A stretch of 50,346 bases of DNA from assembly GCA_022496185.1 (NCBI GenBank), contig WTXG01000258.1:1-50346 (forward strand), written 5' to 3'. The position numbers and the translations under genes are program-made. The notes below the pieces were generated by a model. It did not search any database, had not been told where the DNA came from, and saw only the letters and a list, made by a program, of their open reading frames with translations. Origin of the DNA: Multifurca ochricompacta. Taxonomy: Eukaryota > Basidiomycota > Agaricomycetes > Russulales > Russulaceae. Within the stretch, counting starts at the first letter, position 1. Each line of letters opens with the position of its first letter. Positions 31,828 to 41,366 of the stretch are shown here, piece after piece.

Positions 31828-32800
31828 ATGGATGCCCCGACACTTCCTGCCACCCCAACGAGTCCAACACCTCCGCCACACCCTTCCTTCCCCATGACAG
31901 ATGATCCCTCACAGAATGTAGCTAACGCAATCACACTTACTGCACAGAATCAAGATCTAGAGCTTGAGGTTCGACTAGGGTTCTTGCTATGCTTCAGGAA
32001 GCTAGGGCACGTCTGGAAGCTATCTATGCCCCTCCGGAAATCACAGATGAAGCTGCAGTCTATCGGCCAGTCACTCCAGAGCTAGGACAACTCCCTGATG
32101 AAGCTGTAGTAGAGCAAACAGTAACTGAAGTTAATGCAGCGGCACGTGACTACTGAGTACGAATCCCCTCCTCCACCCTTTCAACGCAATCATGAATACA
32201 CCCCCAATTACATCGACCACTGCATCTCCGACTATGAAGGCCGAGTCAACATTGCCCGATGGGGGCTTTCGAGTACCATCGCGCCGATCCGGCATCGCCC
32301 TTACGATGGGAGCGGGACAGCCAATCACTTACCTACCCCTCTATGCTCAACCTTATCCGCGTTTCACTCGAGGATCAAACCCAGTTCTTACACGATTCCA
32401 ACAACGTCTGTTCGAGGCAGAGCAGACATTCACCCCACTGGTTAGCGCGGCGCTGGACGATCTACAGGACCCAGGTGCTTGGGCCGAGGTTCTCGCTATC
32501 GCTACGCTACTAGACACTTGGATCAAGCTCACTCCGAATTAGCCCATTGGCGCCATCAAGCTGATCGCGCAAATCAAGATATCCAACTAGTGGTTCACAC
32601 CCTCTCAAGGGGGGACATGTATTATCGATTATTCCCATTCCTCACATATGCTTATACTAACAATCAACACATGCGCCCAGAAGAAGCCACCTGATACGCC
32701 CCACACCCCAAACTACGCGCCGTCCTCCAAGCGGGCGGTATCGGCAGCACCTACCTACCTCTGTCGCTGCCTGCGCCGTACCCCGCCCCGTTATCGATCT
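31828..32800 (+). pseudogene. ORF3 of element G, without zinc knuckles
   Basis: About 970 bp between chromodomain and 3' LTR with broken coding sequence. It starts MDAPTLPATPTSPTPPPHP, goes through a helical region (LAMLQEARARLEAIY) after a frame change, then GQPITYLPLYAQPYPRFTRG, DDLQDPGAWAEVL, ANQDIQLVVHTLSRGDMYYR and TYAYTNNQ. The spacing resembles ORF3 of E (DGPVYGAPVYLEERYTG, then EIRKRLEKGDAYQ and RYADTYA), suggesting a distant homologue. No cysteine knuckle is found in any frame, whereas E has several. Function unknown. Confidence 0.5.
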
Positions 32801-32856
32801 TACACGTAGTGACTAAGGGGTGCTTGGGGGCAAGCACAACCATAAGGAGGGGGTAA

Positions 32857-33433
32857 TGTAACATGTATTTTCGATTTCGCTTTCGGCATTCAACCTCGCG
32901 TTTCAGCGTTTTGTCACTTATCACTCCAAGCCTATACATATTAGGCTTCTCTTTTTATTTACATCTAGACTAGCATGACTTCTAACAACGTAGCCCCTCC
33001 TTATCCACCTACATCTCCCACTGGTTTGCCCAGACTGCTCACCCCTCCATGATGTAGCTGTGACATAGCTATGATCCAGTCCTATCAGTCGTCATAGGCC
33101 TAGATAGTTATGTTAGATTACTGTCAATATCCCTGTATTTAAGGACCTACCAGTTCACAGAGACAGACCAAGTCTGTTCTCCTGTGCCAATACAGGTGTT
33201 CCATATCAGACAGAAACCCTGATTCCACTTGAGCCCCTAAGCTGCGCCTTAGGAGTCTTCGTCCCCAGTATTTAGTGACAGGACTGCGCGTCTCTGTCCA
33301 ATTTCAACTTGCGCGCGCATCCGCTGCAACCTACAGAGCTTGAACGATTTGGTGATCGCCTTGAAACATTGACACTTGGTTTAACCTCCTTGACGTGAAT
33401 TGACTTGCACACAGCTAGCACCTGGCTGTGACA
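32857..33433 (+). repeat. 3' LTR of element G
   Basis: 577 bp, TGTAACATGTATTTTCG to CACCTGGCTGTGACA, after the purine tract AAGGAGGGGGTAA. Confidence 0.9.
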
Positions 33434-33438
33434 TGTGG

Positions 33439-34021
33439 GCTCATACCCGACAAAGACGGCTTCCCTTGCTTTGGGATCTAATTTACGCCACTTGCCCTCT
33501 GGAACATGATAATAGGCTTTGCAACCAAAGACCTTAAAATACGAGACATCTGGTTTGTTCCCAACCAGAAGCTCAAGTGGAGTTTTCCACTTATTAGAAC
33601 AGATGGGAGTTCTGTTATATATATGACATGCTGTTTCAACAGCACACTCCCAAAAACCAAGAGACAGGCCAGCATCGTGCAGCATGCTAGTGCCTTTTTC
33701 CATAATGGTTCTATTAAATCTCTCGGCCCTTCCATTCTGTTGTGGACTATACGGCATTGTAAGTTTATGCTCTATGCCAAAGTCTTCAAGCGTTGTCTTC
33801 AGCACCTTGTTCACATACTCGCCACCATGATCTGTATGAAGACACTTGATTTTATGATTAAATTTGTTTTCAAGTATTGTCTTCAGTTTATTAAAAACTG
33901 GTGTGAACAGATCTTTAGACTTCATTGGAACAATTAAAGCGTATCTGCTAAAGTCGTCCAAGAAGGTGGCAAAGTATAGATTCCCTTGTATAGAACTGCA
34001 CTGCAAGGGACCTACAAGATC
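33439..34021 (-). CDS. Copia element C integrase
   Basis: Minus strand, open from the AGATC junction (34021) to the element-G junction. It begins LVGPLQCSSIQGNLYF and shows the D,D(35)E residues: FATFLDDFSRYALIV, CLHTDHGGEYVNKV and PQQNGRAERFNRTIMEKG. A C-terminal segment runs WECAVETACHIYNRTP, NKPDVSYFKVFGCKAYYHVP, then EAVFVGYEPT. The reading continues without loss from HSDL at 42140 and into SKGYTLW at 26078 once the insertions are removed. All three catalytic acids are present. Confidence 0.88.
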
Positions 34022-34470
34022 TGTAACGGTTTGTGACGGGTCACGACACGGTTTGTGACAAAATGTGATGTTTTTCGAGTCACGCGCACGCGCATGTTCT
34101 GTTTCAACTTGGCTGTAATCTCTAGCTCCAAGTCATATGACTGGAGCTAGTACTTCTTTTATCAGATCACTTAGTTGCACACGATAGAGGGCGCAACCCC
34201 TCCTACTTATTCTCATCTCAGTTCAGGGCATAACCCCTGGAGCATATGGCTACCTGGATACTTACTACAGCCTTCTTGTTAGCTTATATTCATTTGATTG
34301 TACCTCACTCAACATGTATTTAAGCTGCTAGGTTACTGAGACAGACCTTAAGTCTGTTCTCTTGTATCTAATACAGGTGTATTCGACTTCACAGATATCT
34401 ACTTGAACTCCCTAAGTGGCAGCTTAAGGAGCCTTCCTCCTCAGAAACTCTGCAGGGCTGATTGCCGCTG

Positions 34471-35062
34471 TGTTACGAACCCCGTCTCTTCCGGTCTTTT
34501 TCTTCCTACCCCACGACGACCCCTCTCTGCCGCCTACCTTACACTACCAGATCACGTCTCCCTCATGGGATCCATCACGTGCTTTACTTCCCTCCCGTGA
34601 CTGACTTTGTCTCTGCTTGCCTCGCTTTGTACATGTTTGGCTCTTATCTCTTATCTCTTATCTCTTATCCCTTATCGTACGACCGGACACTTACTTAGTT
34701 CCCTATCAGAAGCTAGGCTTTACGCCCTTCGCTTTCATATATTTGGGCCCACATGACTCCATTCTCGTATCTAGTAGACGCCCATTCGATTATGTATATA
34801 AGTCTGCTGTAACTACCATGTAGACCTCAGACTCGACTTATTGAATACATCGGTGTTTGTCTTCTGGACTTCCCCTTGAACTCTCTGACTCGATCATCTC
34901 AAGTGCTTTGGGCACTTTCCGCTTAACATTGTCACTCGGGAACAGCCCCATTGACTTTGACTCATCCATTCATACTCCAAGAGGCCTTATTGGTCTCTTA
35001 TCTGAACACACGAACGAAGCTGTCGCACAAGTCGTGCAGAACGTCTCACACCGGACGTAACA
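34471..35062 (+). repeat. 5' LTR of element E
   Basis: 592 bp, TGTTACGAACCCCG to CCGGACGTAACA. It contains TCTTATCTCTTATCTCTTA repeats near 34640, the TATA box and the self-priming start site. Confidence 0.95.
34795..34839 (+). promoter_or_regulatory. LTR promoter of E: TATA box and predicted start site
   Basis: TATATAAG from 34795; 34 bases downstream AGACTCGACTT (34829-34839) is the exact complement of the primer site. Same spacing as in element G. Confidence 0.6.
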
Positions 35063-35064
35063 TC

Positions 35065-35075
35065 AAGTCGAGTCT
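35065..35075 (+). other. Self-priming primer-binding site of element E
   Basis: AAGTCGAGTCT, 2 bases after the LTR end, complementary to AGACTCGACTT at 34829-34839 over 11 bases. Compare the 11-base self-primer of Tf1. I did not find this string as an obvious match to a tRNA 3' end by memory, but could not test it. Confidence 0.65.
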
Positions 35076-35081
35076 CTCACA

Positions 35082-36592
35082 GTGGCTTCCAGCCGCAGTC
35101 AGACCCTCTTTCGGGAAGAACTCATCAAACGCAGAGACGAGAATAATCTTTCACAGCAAGTACTTGGCTCTGCCGCCTGGAAAGATTTTGAGTCCGAGTT
35201 TGGATACTACGTCTATCACGACGGAAGATACCAACCGGTAGAATACGACGAAGAGAGAAGAGTTTGGTATTGTATCTGATACTCGGACAGTCGAAACTCT
35301 TGGGTTACAACCAGACCTGCCCCACCTGAATTTGGACTAGGCCCGTGGAGAGAAAACCCTCCGGCCATTGTCATGGACTCCGAACCAGAAGAGTACGTAG
35401 AAGAACACAGCGAAGAAGCACTGGTATTAGCGTCGTCTACAGCCCCAGTTGCACCCGAAGTTGTCACGTTCAGAGCCCCTGCTTTGACAACTCCCCAGAT
35501 CTCTATACAATCCACCGACACCGTCACCCCGTTTTACCAGAACATGTCCACCATTGCCGCCCAGCTTCCAGACCCTGCCCCACCAGCCCCAGTGGCGGCA
35601 CCACCAAACATTCCTCCCCCGTCCGGACGGTTATCAGGAGTGCTTCCCCAAACGTTCACTGGGGACCGCTCGCAGAGCAAAAAATTCATGTTGGAGTTCA
35701 CAACCTTTAAAAACTTCAACCATGACGTCCCGCAGATTGTCAACCCCTTTCAACGAGCCAATCTGTTCCTTTCCCTGATTCGGGGGATGCGGTTGACGAC
35801 TGGACCATGGAGCAGCTGGAATGGCTGAATGAACAAGTCGAAAGTGGGCGTCGTACCACTAGTGAGGGTCTTTGGGAGACCATCGCTGAGCGGTTTAAAG
35901 ATGCCTTCACGGATGGACAGGCCAAGCAGAAGGCAGCCCGGGAGCTAAAGTCCCTCAGAATGGAGAAGGGAGAACTTGACGCATACATTGCCAAGTTCAG
36001 AAGTCTAGCCAACAGAGCCGGCTATGACACGGACGAAGAGGCAACGTTAGACCTCTTTTCACAAGGCTTACCCAATCCCCTTGTCAAAAACATCATTCAG
36101 TTTCATCACCCCCACGACTGGGATACTTGGGTTGACGCTGCTCGAAGGCAGCAACAAGATTACCTTGACTTTCAGACAAGGTTTGGAGTTGACACCAAAA
36201 AAGGAAAGACCCGAGACCAGTGGAAGGCAGCGTTCGGAGTGAAGCCTGCGCCACATGGCCAGAGGGATCCAAATGCTATGGATACCTCTGCAGATCGAGC
36301 CTGAGCTCAGGGAGCACTTACGGAAGACGAGCGACAGACACTAATGAAGGAAGGATGCTGCTTCCGTTGCAGAGCATTGGGACATATGTCCCGGGACTGT
36401 CCCAAGAAGGGAGCACGAGTCGCTGTCGCCACGGTGGCACCGGAACACCCCGTTCAGAACAACCCTCCCGCCGTAGACAAGCGATCGAAGGAAGAGAAGG
36501 CTCAAGATATATGGGCCAACATGATGAAGGAGAGTGAGGAAGTGCGCGCCATACTAGTAGAAAAGGCGTTCACAAAGAAGGATTTTTGTTAG
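35082..36592 (+). pseudogene. Leader-Gag of element E
   Basis: The leader module (SSRSQTLFREELIKRR, FGYYVYHDGRYQ, VWYCI) is 65 codons and ends in TGA at 35277-35279; the same frame continues 31 codons to MDSEPEEYVEEHSEEA, a proline-rich hinge (PAPPAPVAAPPNIPPPSGR) and the gag core. In F the stop site reads C-A with one base lost, so the ancestor was probably CGA and leader plus gag were one protein. A run of five G near 35785, where F has six, shifts frame; the core continues in 35807-36304 and the knuckle CFRCRALGHMSRDC is in 36344-36592. TGA at 36302-36304 faces CGA in F. The frame ends KKDFC, TAG 36590-36592. Confidence 0.88.
36580..36586 (+). promoter_or_regulatory. Putative -1 frameshift site GGATTTT (element E)
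   Basis: Gag reads GAT TTT TGT TAG; the -1 frame GGA TTT TTG TTA GGC opens into pol (GSNPLAWARAL). The two frames overlap by at least 30 bases upstream, so no separate pol start is needed. Confidence 0.65.
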
Positions 36593-37065
36593 GCTCAAAC
36601 CCATTGGCCTGGGCACGAGCACTCCATGTTACCTCTGTGTATGCTAGTCGATTCAAATCATTGAAAATACCAGTCCATTTTGAAACTACACAGAAAACGG
36701 CCGATCAAGATATTTTAGTGGACTCCGGAGCTACAGACAACTTTATTCACCCACGACTAATCAAAACAATGGGCCTGGGACGGCTGGCACTTCCCCAGGA
36801 AAAGAACATTTGGAACATTGACGGAACGGCCAACCGCGCTGGAAAAATCACTCATTACACGGATCTAAAGGTCCAGGTTGGAGAGACTATGAAGAACATT
36901 CGTTTCCTGATTACGGACCTGGGAGACGAAGATCTTATCCTAGGATATCCGTGGCTTGCCGCATTTGAGCCCAAGATCAACTGGGCTGACGCGACAATGG
37001 ATAAAGAATCATATCCCACTATCATCACGTCGATAGGATATGACTATGCAGTCAGACATCCATAA
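36586..37065 (+). CDS. Pol of element E: aspartic protease part
   Basis: Open segment entered by the -1 shift. Active site DSGATDNF at 36721; then GLGRLALPQEKN, NIDGTANRAG, and the second protease motif LILGYPWLAAFEPKINW. It ends at TAA 37063-37065, just past AVRHP, where F continues open, so a small indel near 37065-37087 separates it from the RT frame. Confidence 0.85.
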   Translation: MLGSNPLAWARALHVTSVYASRFKSLKIPVHFETTQKTADQDILVDSGATDNFIHPRLIKTMGLGRLALPQEKNIWNIDGTANRAGKITHYTDLKVQVGETMKNIRFLITDLGDEDLILGYPWLAAFEPKINWADATMDKESYPTIITSIGYDYAVRHP

Positions 37066-37085
37066 TCAGAGCCACGAGCACGGGA

Positions 37086-38057
37086 ATGGAAGAACCAGGG
37101 CGCTGTTACGCCACTAAAGCATCGGAACTAGCCCAAAAGGCAATACAAGGGCAGGTGGAAAAGACATACAGCGATATAGTGCCGAGTATCTACCATCGGC
37201 ATTGGAAGGTGTTTTCCGAGGAGGAATCCCAGCGTTTTCCACCTCCCAGACCATGGGACCACGCCATAGACTTACTCCCTGACACACCAACAGCAATAGA
37301 TTGCAAAATCTATCCGCTGTCCCAGTCTGAGCAGGTGGCATTGACGGAGTTCCTGGAAGAACATTTGGCAAAAGGATATATTCGCCCGTCCAAGTCGCAG
37401 TACGCTTCACCCTTCTTCTTCATCAAAAAGAAGGATGGCAAGCTACGACCAGTCCAGGATTATTGGCGGATTAACACATACACCATGAAAAACGCCTACC
37501 CCCTACCGCTCATCTCCAAACTTATTGACACCATGAGGGATAAGTCCCTCTTCTCAAAGATGGACGTGCGATGGGGTTATAACAACGTCAGGATCAAGGA
37601 AGGTGACCAGTGCAAAGCGGCGTTCAAAACAAATCAAGGGTTGTTTGAGCCCAATGTCATGTTCTTTGGTCTCACGAACTCGCCGGCAACGTTCCAGTCT
37701 ATGATGAATCACATCTTCCGCGACCTCATTCTCACGGGAGAAGTAGTGGTCTATATGGACGACATCCTAGTAGCCACTGCAGATGATTTGGACCACCATC
37801 GATGCCGTGTACTTCAGGTACTGGACATACTGCATGAACATGACCTCTATCTCAAACCCGCCAAATGCTCCTTCGAACAACGGAGTGTTGAGTACCTAGG
37901 GGTCATCTTGGAAGGAGGACAAGTGCGCATGGACCCCGTTAAAGTACAGGGAATTCGGGAGTGGCCCGTGCCAACCTGCGTCAAGGATGTCCGATCATTC
38001 ATCGGATTCTGTAATTTTTACCGACGATTCGTCAAGGGGTTTTCAGGCATAGCGTGA
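37086..38057 (+). CDS. Pol of element E: reverse transcriptase
   Basis: 323 open codons beginning near EEPGRCYATKASEL. RT motifs: [67 protein letters not shown] and catalytic YMDD at 37752-37763; then HDLYLKPAKCSFEQ and VRSFIGFCNFYRRFV. It stops at TGA 38055-38057 (GIA-stop-PLND); element F has CGA there. The downstream RNase H frame is in phase, so a single C-to-T change splits the polyprotein. Confidence 0.9.
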   Translation: MEEPGRCYATKASELAQKAIQGQVEKTYSDIVPSIYHRHWKVFSEEESQRFPPPRPWDHAIDLLPDTPTAIDCKIYPLSQSEQVALTEFLEEHLAKGYIRPSKSQYASPFFFIKKKDGKLRPVQDYWRINTYTMKNAYPLPLISKLIDTMRDKSLFSKMDVRWGYNNVRIKEGDQCKAAFKTNQGLFEPNVMFFGLTNSPATFQSMMNHIFRDLILTGEVVVYMDDILVATADDLDHHRCRVLQVLDILHEHDLYLKPAKCSFEQRSVEYLGVILEGGQVRMDPVKVQGIREWPVPTCVKDVRSFIGFCNFYRRFVKGFSGIA

Positions 38058-40067
38058 CCACTGAACGACCTACTAAAAAAGGATGTATCATGGCATTGGG
38101 ATACCGCACAGCAGCAGGCGTTCGAACAGATTAGGGATCTCGTCGGCTCGGAACCAGTACTTATCCAACCAGATCTGAACCACCCCTTCGAAGTAGAGGT
38201 GGACGCCTCGCACTTTGCGAACGGGGCAGTATTATATCAGAGAGATGCCGCACAAGTGCTTCACCCAGTGGCGTACTATTCCGAAACCTTCTCCCCTGCT
38301 GAAAGGAATTACGACATCTGGGATAGGGAGCTTTTAGCCATAGTTAAGGCGTTGCGACATTGGCGACCCTATTTGGCAGGCACCCCTCATAAGACCATCA
38401 TCCACACTGATCATTCCAACCTCTTATACTGGAAGGAACCCCACAAGATCAGCCGGCGTGTAGCACGAGAAGTCTTGGAACTAGAAGAATATAACTTCAC
38501 GCTGAAACACATTGCTGGGAGTCAGAATGCTAGAGCAGATGCATTGTCACGCAGACCAGACATGCATACAGGGGAAGATGACAATAACGACATCACTGTC
38601 CTCCCAGAAGAGGTATTTGCCAAGACGGCCGTTGTCAGTCTCCATGATATGGACCTTTGGGCACAAGTTTCCCAAAATATGAACCAAGACCTGTGTCGTT
38701 CATGGGCTGACGCTCACAATCTAAAAGAAATCAGCGGTCTTTGGTGGAAAGATGGAGATCGACTCGTTGTCACCGGTGGTGACAACATTAAGAGGGGGGT
38801 GATCCATTTTCACCACGACCTTCCCTCCGCTGGCCATCCAGGCATTGCCAACACTTATGCCCTGGCCAAGAGAGACTATTGGTGGCCCAATATGAAAAAA
38901 GACATTGAGAGCTACGTACGAGGATGCGCATCATGCCAAGCAAATAAAGTGAACACGCACCCAAAAGTCCCACCAATGCTTCCCATTACCCCCAGTACAT
39001 CGACTCCTTTCCAGACCATCGCCATGGACTTCATTGTCAAGCTGCCCAAATCACAAGGCTTTGACACTATCCTCACTATCACAGACCATGATTGTTCCAA
39101 AGTGGCCCTCTTCATTCCCTGCAACGAAACTATCACAGCTGAAGGAGTGGCGAAACTATACCTGAACCACGTATACCGTCATTACGGACTCCCTAAAAAG
39201 ATCATCTCTGACCGGGATACCCGTTTTACATCGGCATTCGCGAAAGCCTTATGCAAGACGCTGGACATCACGCAGAATATCTCAACGGCATACCATCCAC
39301 AGACAGACGGACAGTCTGAGCGGACGAACCAATGGTTGGAACAGTATCTCCGGTTTTGGTGCAACGGCAGGCAGGACGACTGGGCGGAATGGCTGTCGAC
39401 CGCAGAATTCGCTCACAATTCATGGCCCAATGGGACGACAAAATCCACCCCTTTCTCCCTTATCATGGGCTGGACTCCACGCACCACGTGGACAGAAAAG
39501 CCCATCAATGTCCCGTCAGTAACTGAACGAATCGGCCAATGGGAAGAGCTGCGGCAATCAGCCAATGAGAATCTGGTAAAGGCGCAACAGCTTCTGGCTG
39601 CACAGCCAAGCACATTCACACCTTATCGAACCAATGACTGGGTGTGGCTCGAGGGTAGAAATATTCACACGTCACACCCCTCGGCCAAATTAGCGCCCCG
39701 ACGCCACGGACCCTTCCAAATCACAAGGAAGCTGTCAGACGTCTCTTACGAATTACAGTTGCCGCCGAAATGGAAGATCCATCCAGTCTTCCATGCCAAG
39801 CTTCTGACCCCTTACAAAGAAACCTCCATTCACGGAGAGAACTTCCCGAGACCCCCACCTGACCTTATCGATGGCGAAGAAGAATGGGAAGTGGAGCGCG
39901 TTCTAGACTCCAAGCGACAAGGCCGAGGGCACAAGCTGTACTACCTGATCAAGTGGAAAGGTTTCCCAGACTCCGACAACTCGTGGGAACCAGCCGGGGA
40001 TATCTCTGCCCCGGACCTGATTGTGGAGTTCCATTTACAACATCCCCAAGCGCCCAAGAACAGTTAA
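38058..40067 (+). CDS. Pol of element E: RNase H, integrase, chromodomain
   Basis: Open for 669 codons after the TGA; first ATG-type frame at 38199. RNase H: EVDASHFANGAVL, YDIWDRELLAIVKALRHW, IHTDHSNLLYW. Integrase finger: HFHHDLPSAGHPG ... GCASCQ (about 38808-38943). Core acids: AMDFIVKLPKS near 39022, ISDRDTRFTSAF near 39208, and the glutamate of SERTNQWLEQYL near 39330. C-terminal GPFQITRKLSDVSYEL and WKIHPVFHAKLL precede a chromodomain (about 39870-40010: EWEVERVLDS, YYLIKWKGFPDSDNSWEP). Ends TAA 40065-40067. Everything needed for the chemistry is present; only upstream breaks disable it. Confidence 0.92.
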   Translation, partial: PLNDLLKKDVSWHWDTAQQQAFEQIRDLVGSEPVLIQPDLNHPFEVEVDASHFANGAVLYQRDAAQVLHPVAYYSETFSPAERNYDIWDRELLAIVKALRHWRPYLAGTPHKTIIHTDHSNLLYWKEPHKISRRVAREVLELEEYNFTLKHIAGSQNARADALSRRPDMHTGEDDNNDITVLPEEVFAKTAVVSLHDMDLWAQVSQNMNQDLCRSWADAHNLKEISGLWWKDGDRLVVTGGDNIKRGVIHFHHDLPSAGHPGIANTYALAKRDYWWPNMKKDIESYVRGCASCQANKVNTHPKVPPMLPITPSTSTPFQTIAMDFIVKLPKSQGFDTILTITDHDCSKVALFIPCNETITAEGVAKLYLNHVYRHYGLPKKIISDRDTRFTSAFAKALCKTLDITQNISTAYHPQTDGQSERTNQWLEQYLRFWCNGRQDDWAEWLSTAEFAHNSWPNGTTKSTPFSLIMGWTPRTTWTEKPINVPSVTERIGQWEELRQSANENLVKAQQLLAAQPSTFTPYRTNDWVWLEGRNIHTSHPSAKLAPRRHGPFQITRKLSDVSYELQLPPKWKIHPVFHAKLLTPYKETSIHGENFPRPPPDLIDGEEEWEVERVLDSKRQGRGHKLYYLIKWKGFPDSDNSWEPAGDISAPDLIVEFHLQHPQAPKNS

Positions 40068-40136
40068 AAGGGAGGACCAACTCCAGACTTTCCCCAGAAC
40101 AACGCTTCACTAGCAACGTCCTAACCACATCTTAAC

Positions 40137-41335
40137 ATGTCTGCCTCTTTCATCGCTGCCTCCGCCGCCATCGACGCCTTCACTGCCACCACTGGGGTCG
40201 TGGAAGCCTTCCCTCTGCTCATCCCTCCACGCGCCCCTCTTCCCCTATTGACTACGAAGTCGCCGAGGCCCGAGTTAAAAACCAATCCCCGAACCCAAAT
40301 GATGACTTCACCCATCGCGAAGACCCTCACCCCAATGACCTGCTCAACGGAGAGATCGATGACGAAGCCCCGGAGTTCCCATTCATCCCCAACAACCCCA
40401 ACTCGTCGATGTACTTCCCCCTGGAGATCACAATGGCCGATGGATCTACAGCCATCACCAAATATATCTACTACACCAATGGCGGGATGGATGTGGCGGG
40501 ATGTATGAAGAAGGATGGACCAGTGTACGGAGCCCCTGTTTATCTGGAGGAAAGGTATACAGGTCGACTCCACCACACGTTGACTGACGAACAGTTGGGC
40601 CACCTCGCCGCGGAAGACTGTCGCGCCTTCGTGATCGATGAGGTGATGAACGACATGAGACTACCGCGTCTGAAGGCAGAAGTTATGAGGCTGAGGAAGA
40701 GTATCACCTTGAGGAGGACGCTGAGCCAACAGTACAAGGAGCATGCAAAAATGATGGCCAGGCTGACGAATGGGATGTTCCAGTTGGAGTCGGAGATTGT
40801 GGACATCAGGAAGAGGTTGGAAGCGGGGGATGCATACCAGACAATTGCTGAGAGGTACGCAGACACTTATGCACGACCCCTCCCCCCTCAAACCTTGGGT
40901 GCGGCCCCGACGCTGCTACCGACTCGACTGGAGATGCCACGCTTGCATGAGAACCCGCGCGGGGAAACCTGCTGGCGATGTGATAGCAAGTATCACATAA
41001 GCTGGAACTGTCCCCTCAACCGCAAATGGTGTCGACACTGCCGAAGCAACCTCCACTGGAGCAGACACTGCATCTTCCGACATGTAGGAGTGGCCCCAAC
41101 CATCACCAATCCATCGGGCTGGTGCGGCAAATGCCTTCGCCATAACGCTGGGCATAAAGAAATCGACTGCCCCATCTACGACCTGTGCCGCGCGTGTGGC
41201 CAGCGAGGTCCATATGGGTTTCTTCGTACCCACGCATGTCCACAAGAGTTGGAATCATATAGCATGGGTGACCGTAATGTAGCTGACGATTACCTGGAGC
41301 TGGTGCAGGATGATGACGGTACGAGTCGTTTCTAG
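40137..41335 (+). CDS. ORF3 of element E: predicted RNA-binding accessory protein
   Basis: ATG at 40137 follows the pol stop by 69 bases. The first 24 codons (SASFIAASAAIDAFTATT) are alanine-rich; one T missing from a TTT run near 40207 (compare F) shifts frame, after which the frame is open to TAG 41333-41335, about 399 residues in all. Order: acidic proline-rich linker; conserved block MDVAGCMKKDGPVYGAPVYL; helical charged segment likely to form a coiled coil (LKAEVMRLRKS, MFQLESEIVDIRKRLEAGD); RPLPPQ hinge; then CWRCDSKYHISWNC and CRHCRSNLHWSRHC, two perfect CCHC knuckles; then CGKCLRHNAGHKEIDC and CRACGQRGPYGF...HAC, two variant clusters; acidic tail ADDYLELVQDDDG. It has no transmembrane segment, so it is not an envelope gene. 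Function not known to me. Confidence 0.82.
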
Positions 41336-41366
41336 CCGGGACTGCTAGAACCAGAAGAGGGGGTGA

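Larger units (their letters stand above)
26079..33433 (+). mobile_element. Element G: full-length gypsy chromovirus with glycine-rich Gag
   Basis: 7355 bp from LTR to LTR, inserted in the linker of copia C between integrase and RT. Flanks are CGTGG (26074-26078) and TGTGG (33434-33438), a target duplication with one CpG change. Its LTR family is distinct from D/E/F. Order: self-priming site, Gag with NPGG repeats and CCHC knuckle, GGATTTT shift, PR-RT-RH-IN-chromodomain, ORF3, purine tract AAGGAGGGGGTAA, LTR. Nearly all in-frame stops sit at arginine positions of the family consensus, so they are probably CGA to TGA. Confidence 0.92.

Noticed and set aside
33506..33937. 143-codon plus-strand open frame
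   Set aside because: It is the antisense of the copia integrase, which has clear catalytic motifs on the minus strand.
34403..35060. Small open frames in LTRs (also 41513-42029, 9822-10046, 16730-17068)
   Set aside because: They recur only because the LTR recurs; they overlap promoter and primer-site sequence and are not kept open in other copies.
35277..35279. Programmed readthrough of the leader TGA
   Set aside because: Element F indicates an original CGA here, and CGA-to-TGA is the general decay pattern; kept only as a minor alternative.
40137..41335. ORF3 as an envelope gene (errantivirus-like)
   Set aside because: No signal peptide, furin site or hydrophobic transmembrane stretch; zinc knuckles and charged helices instead.
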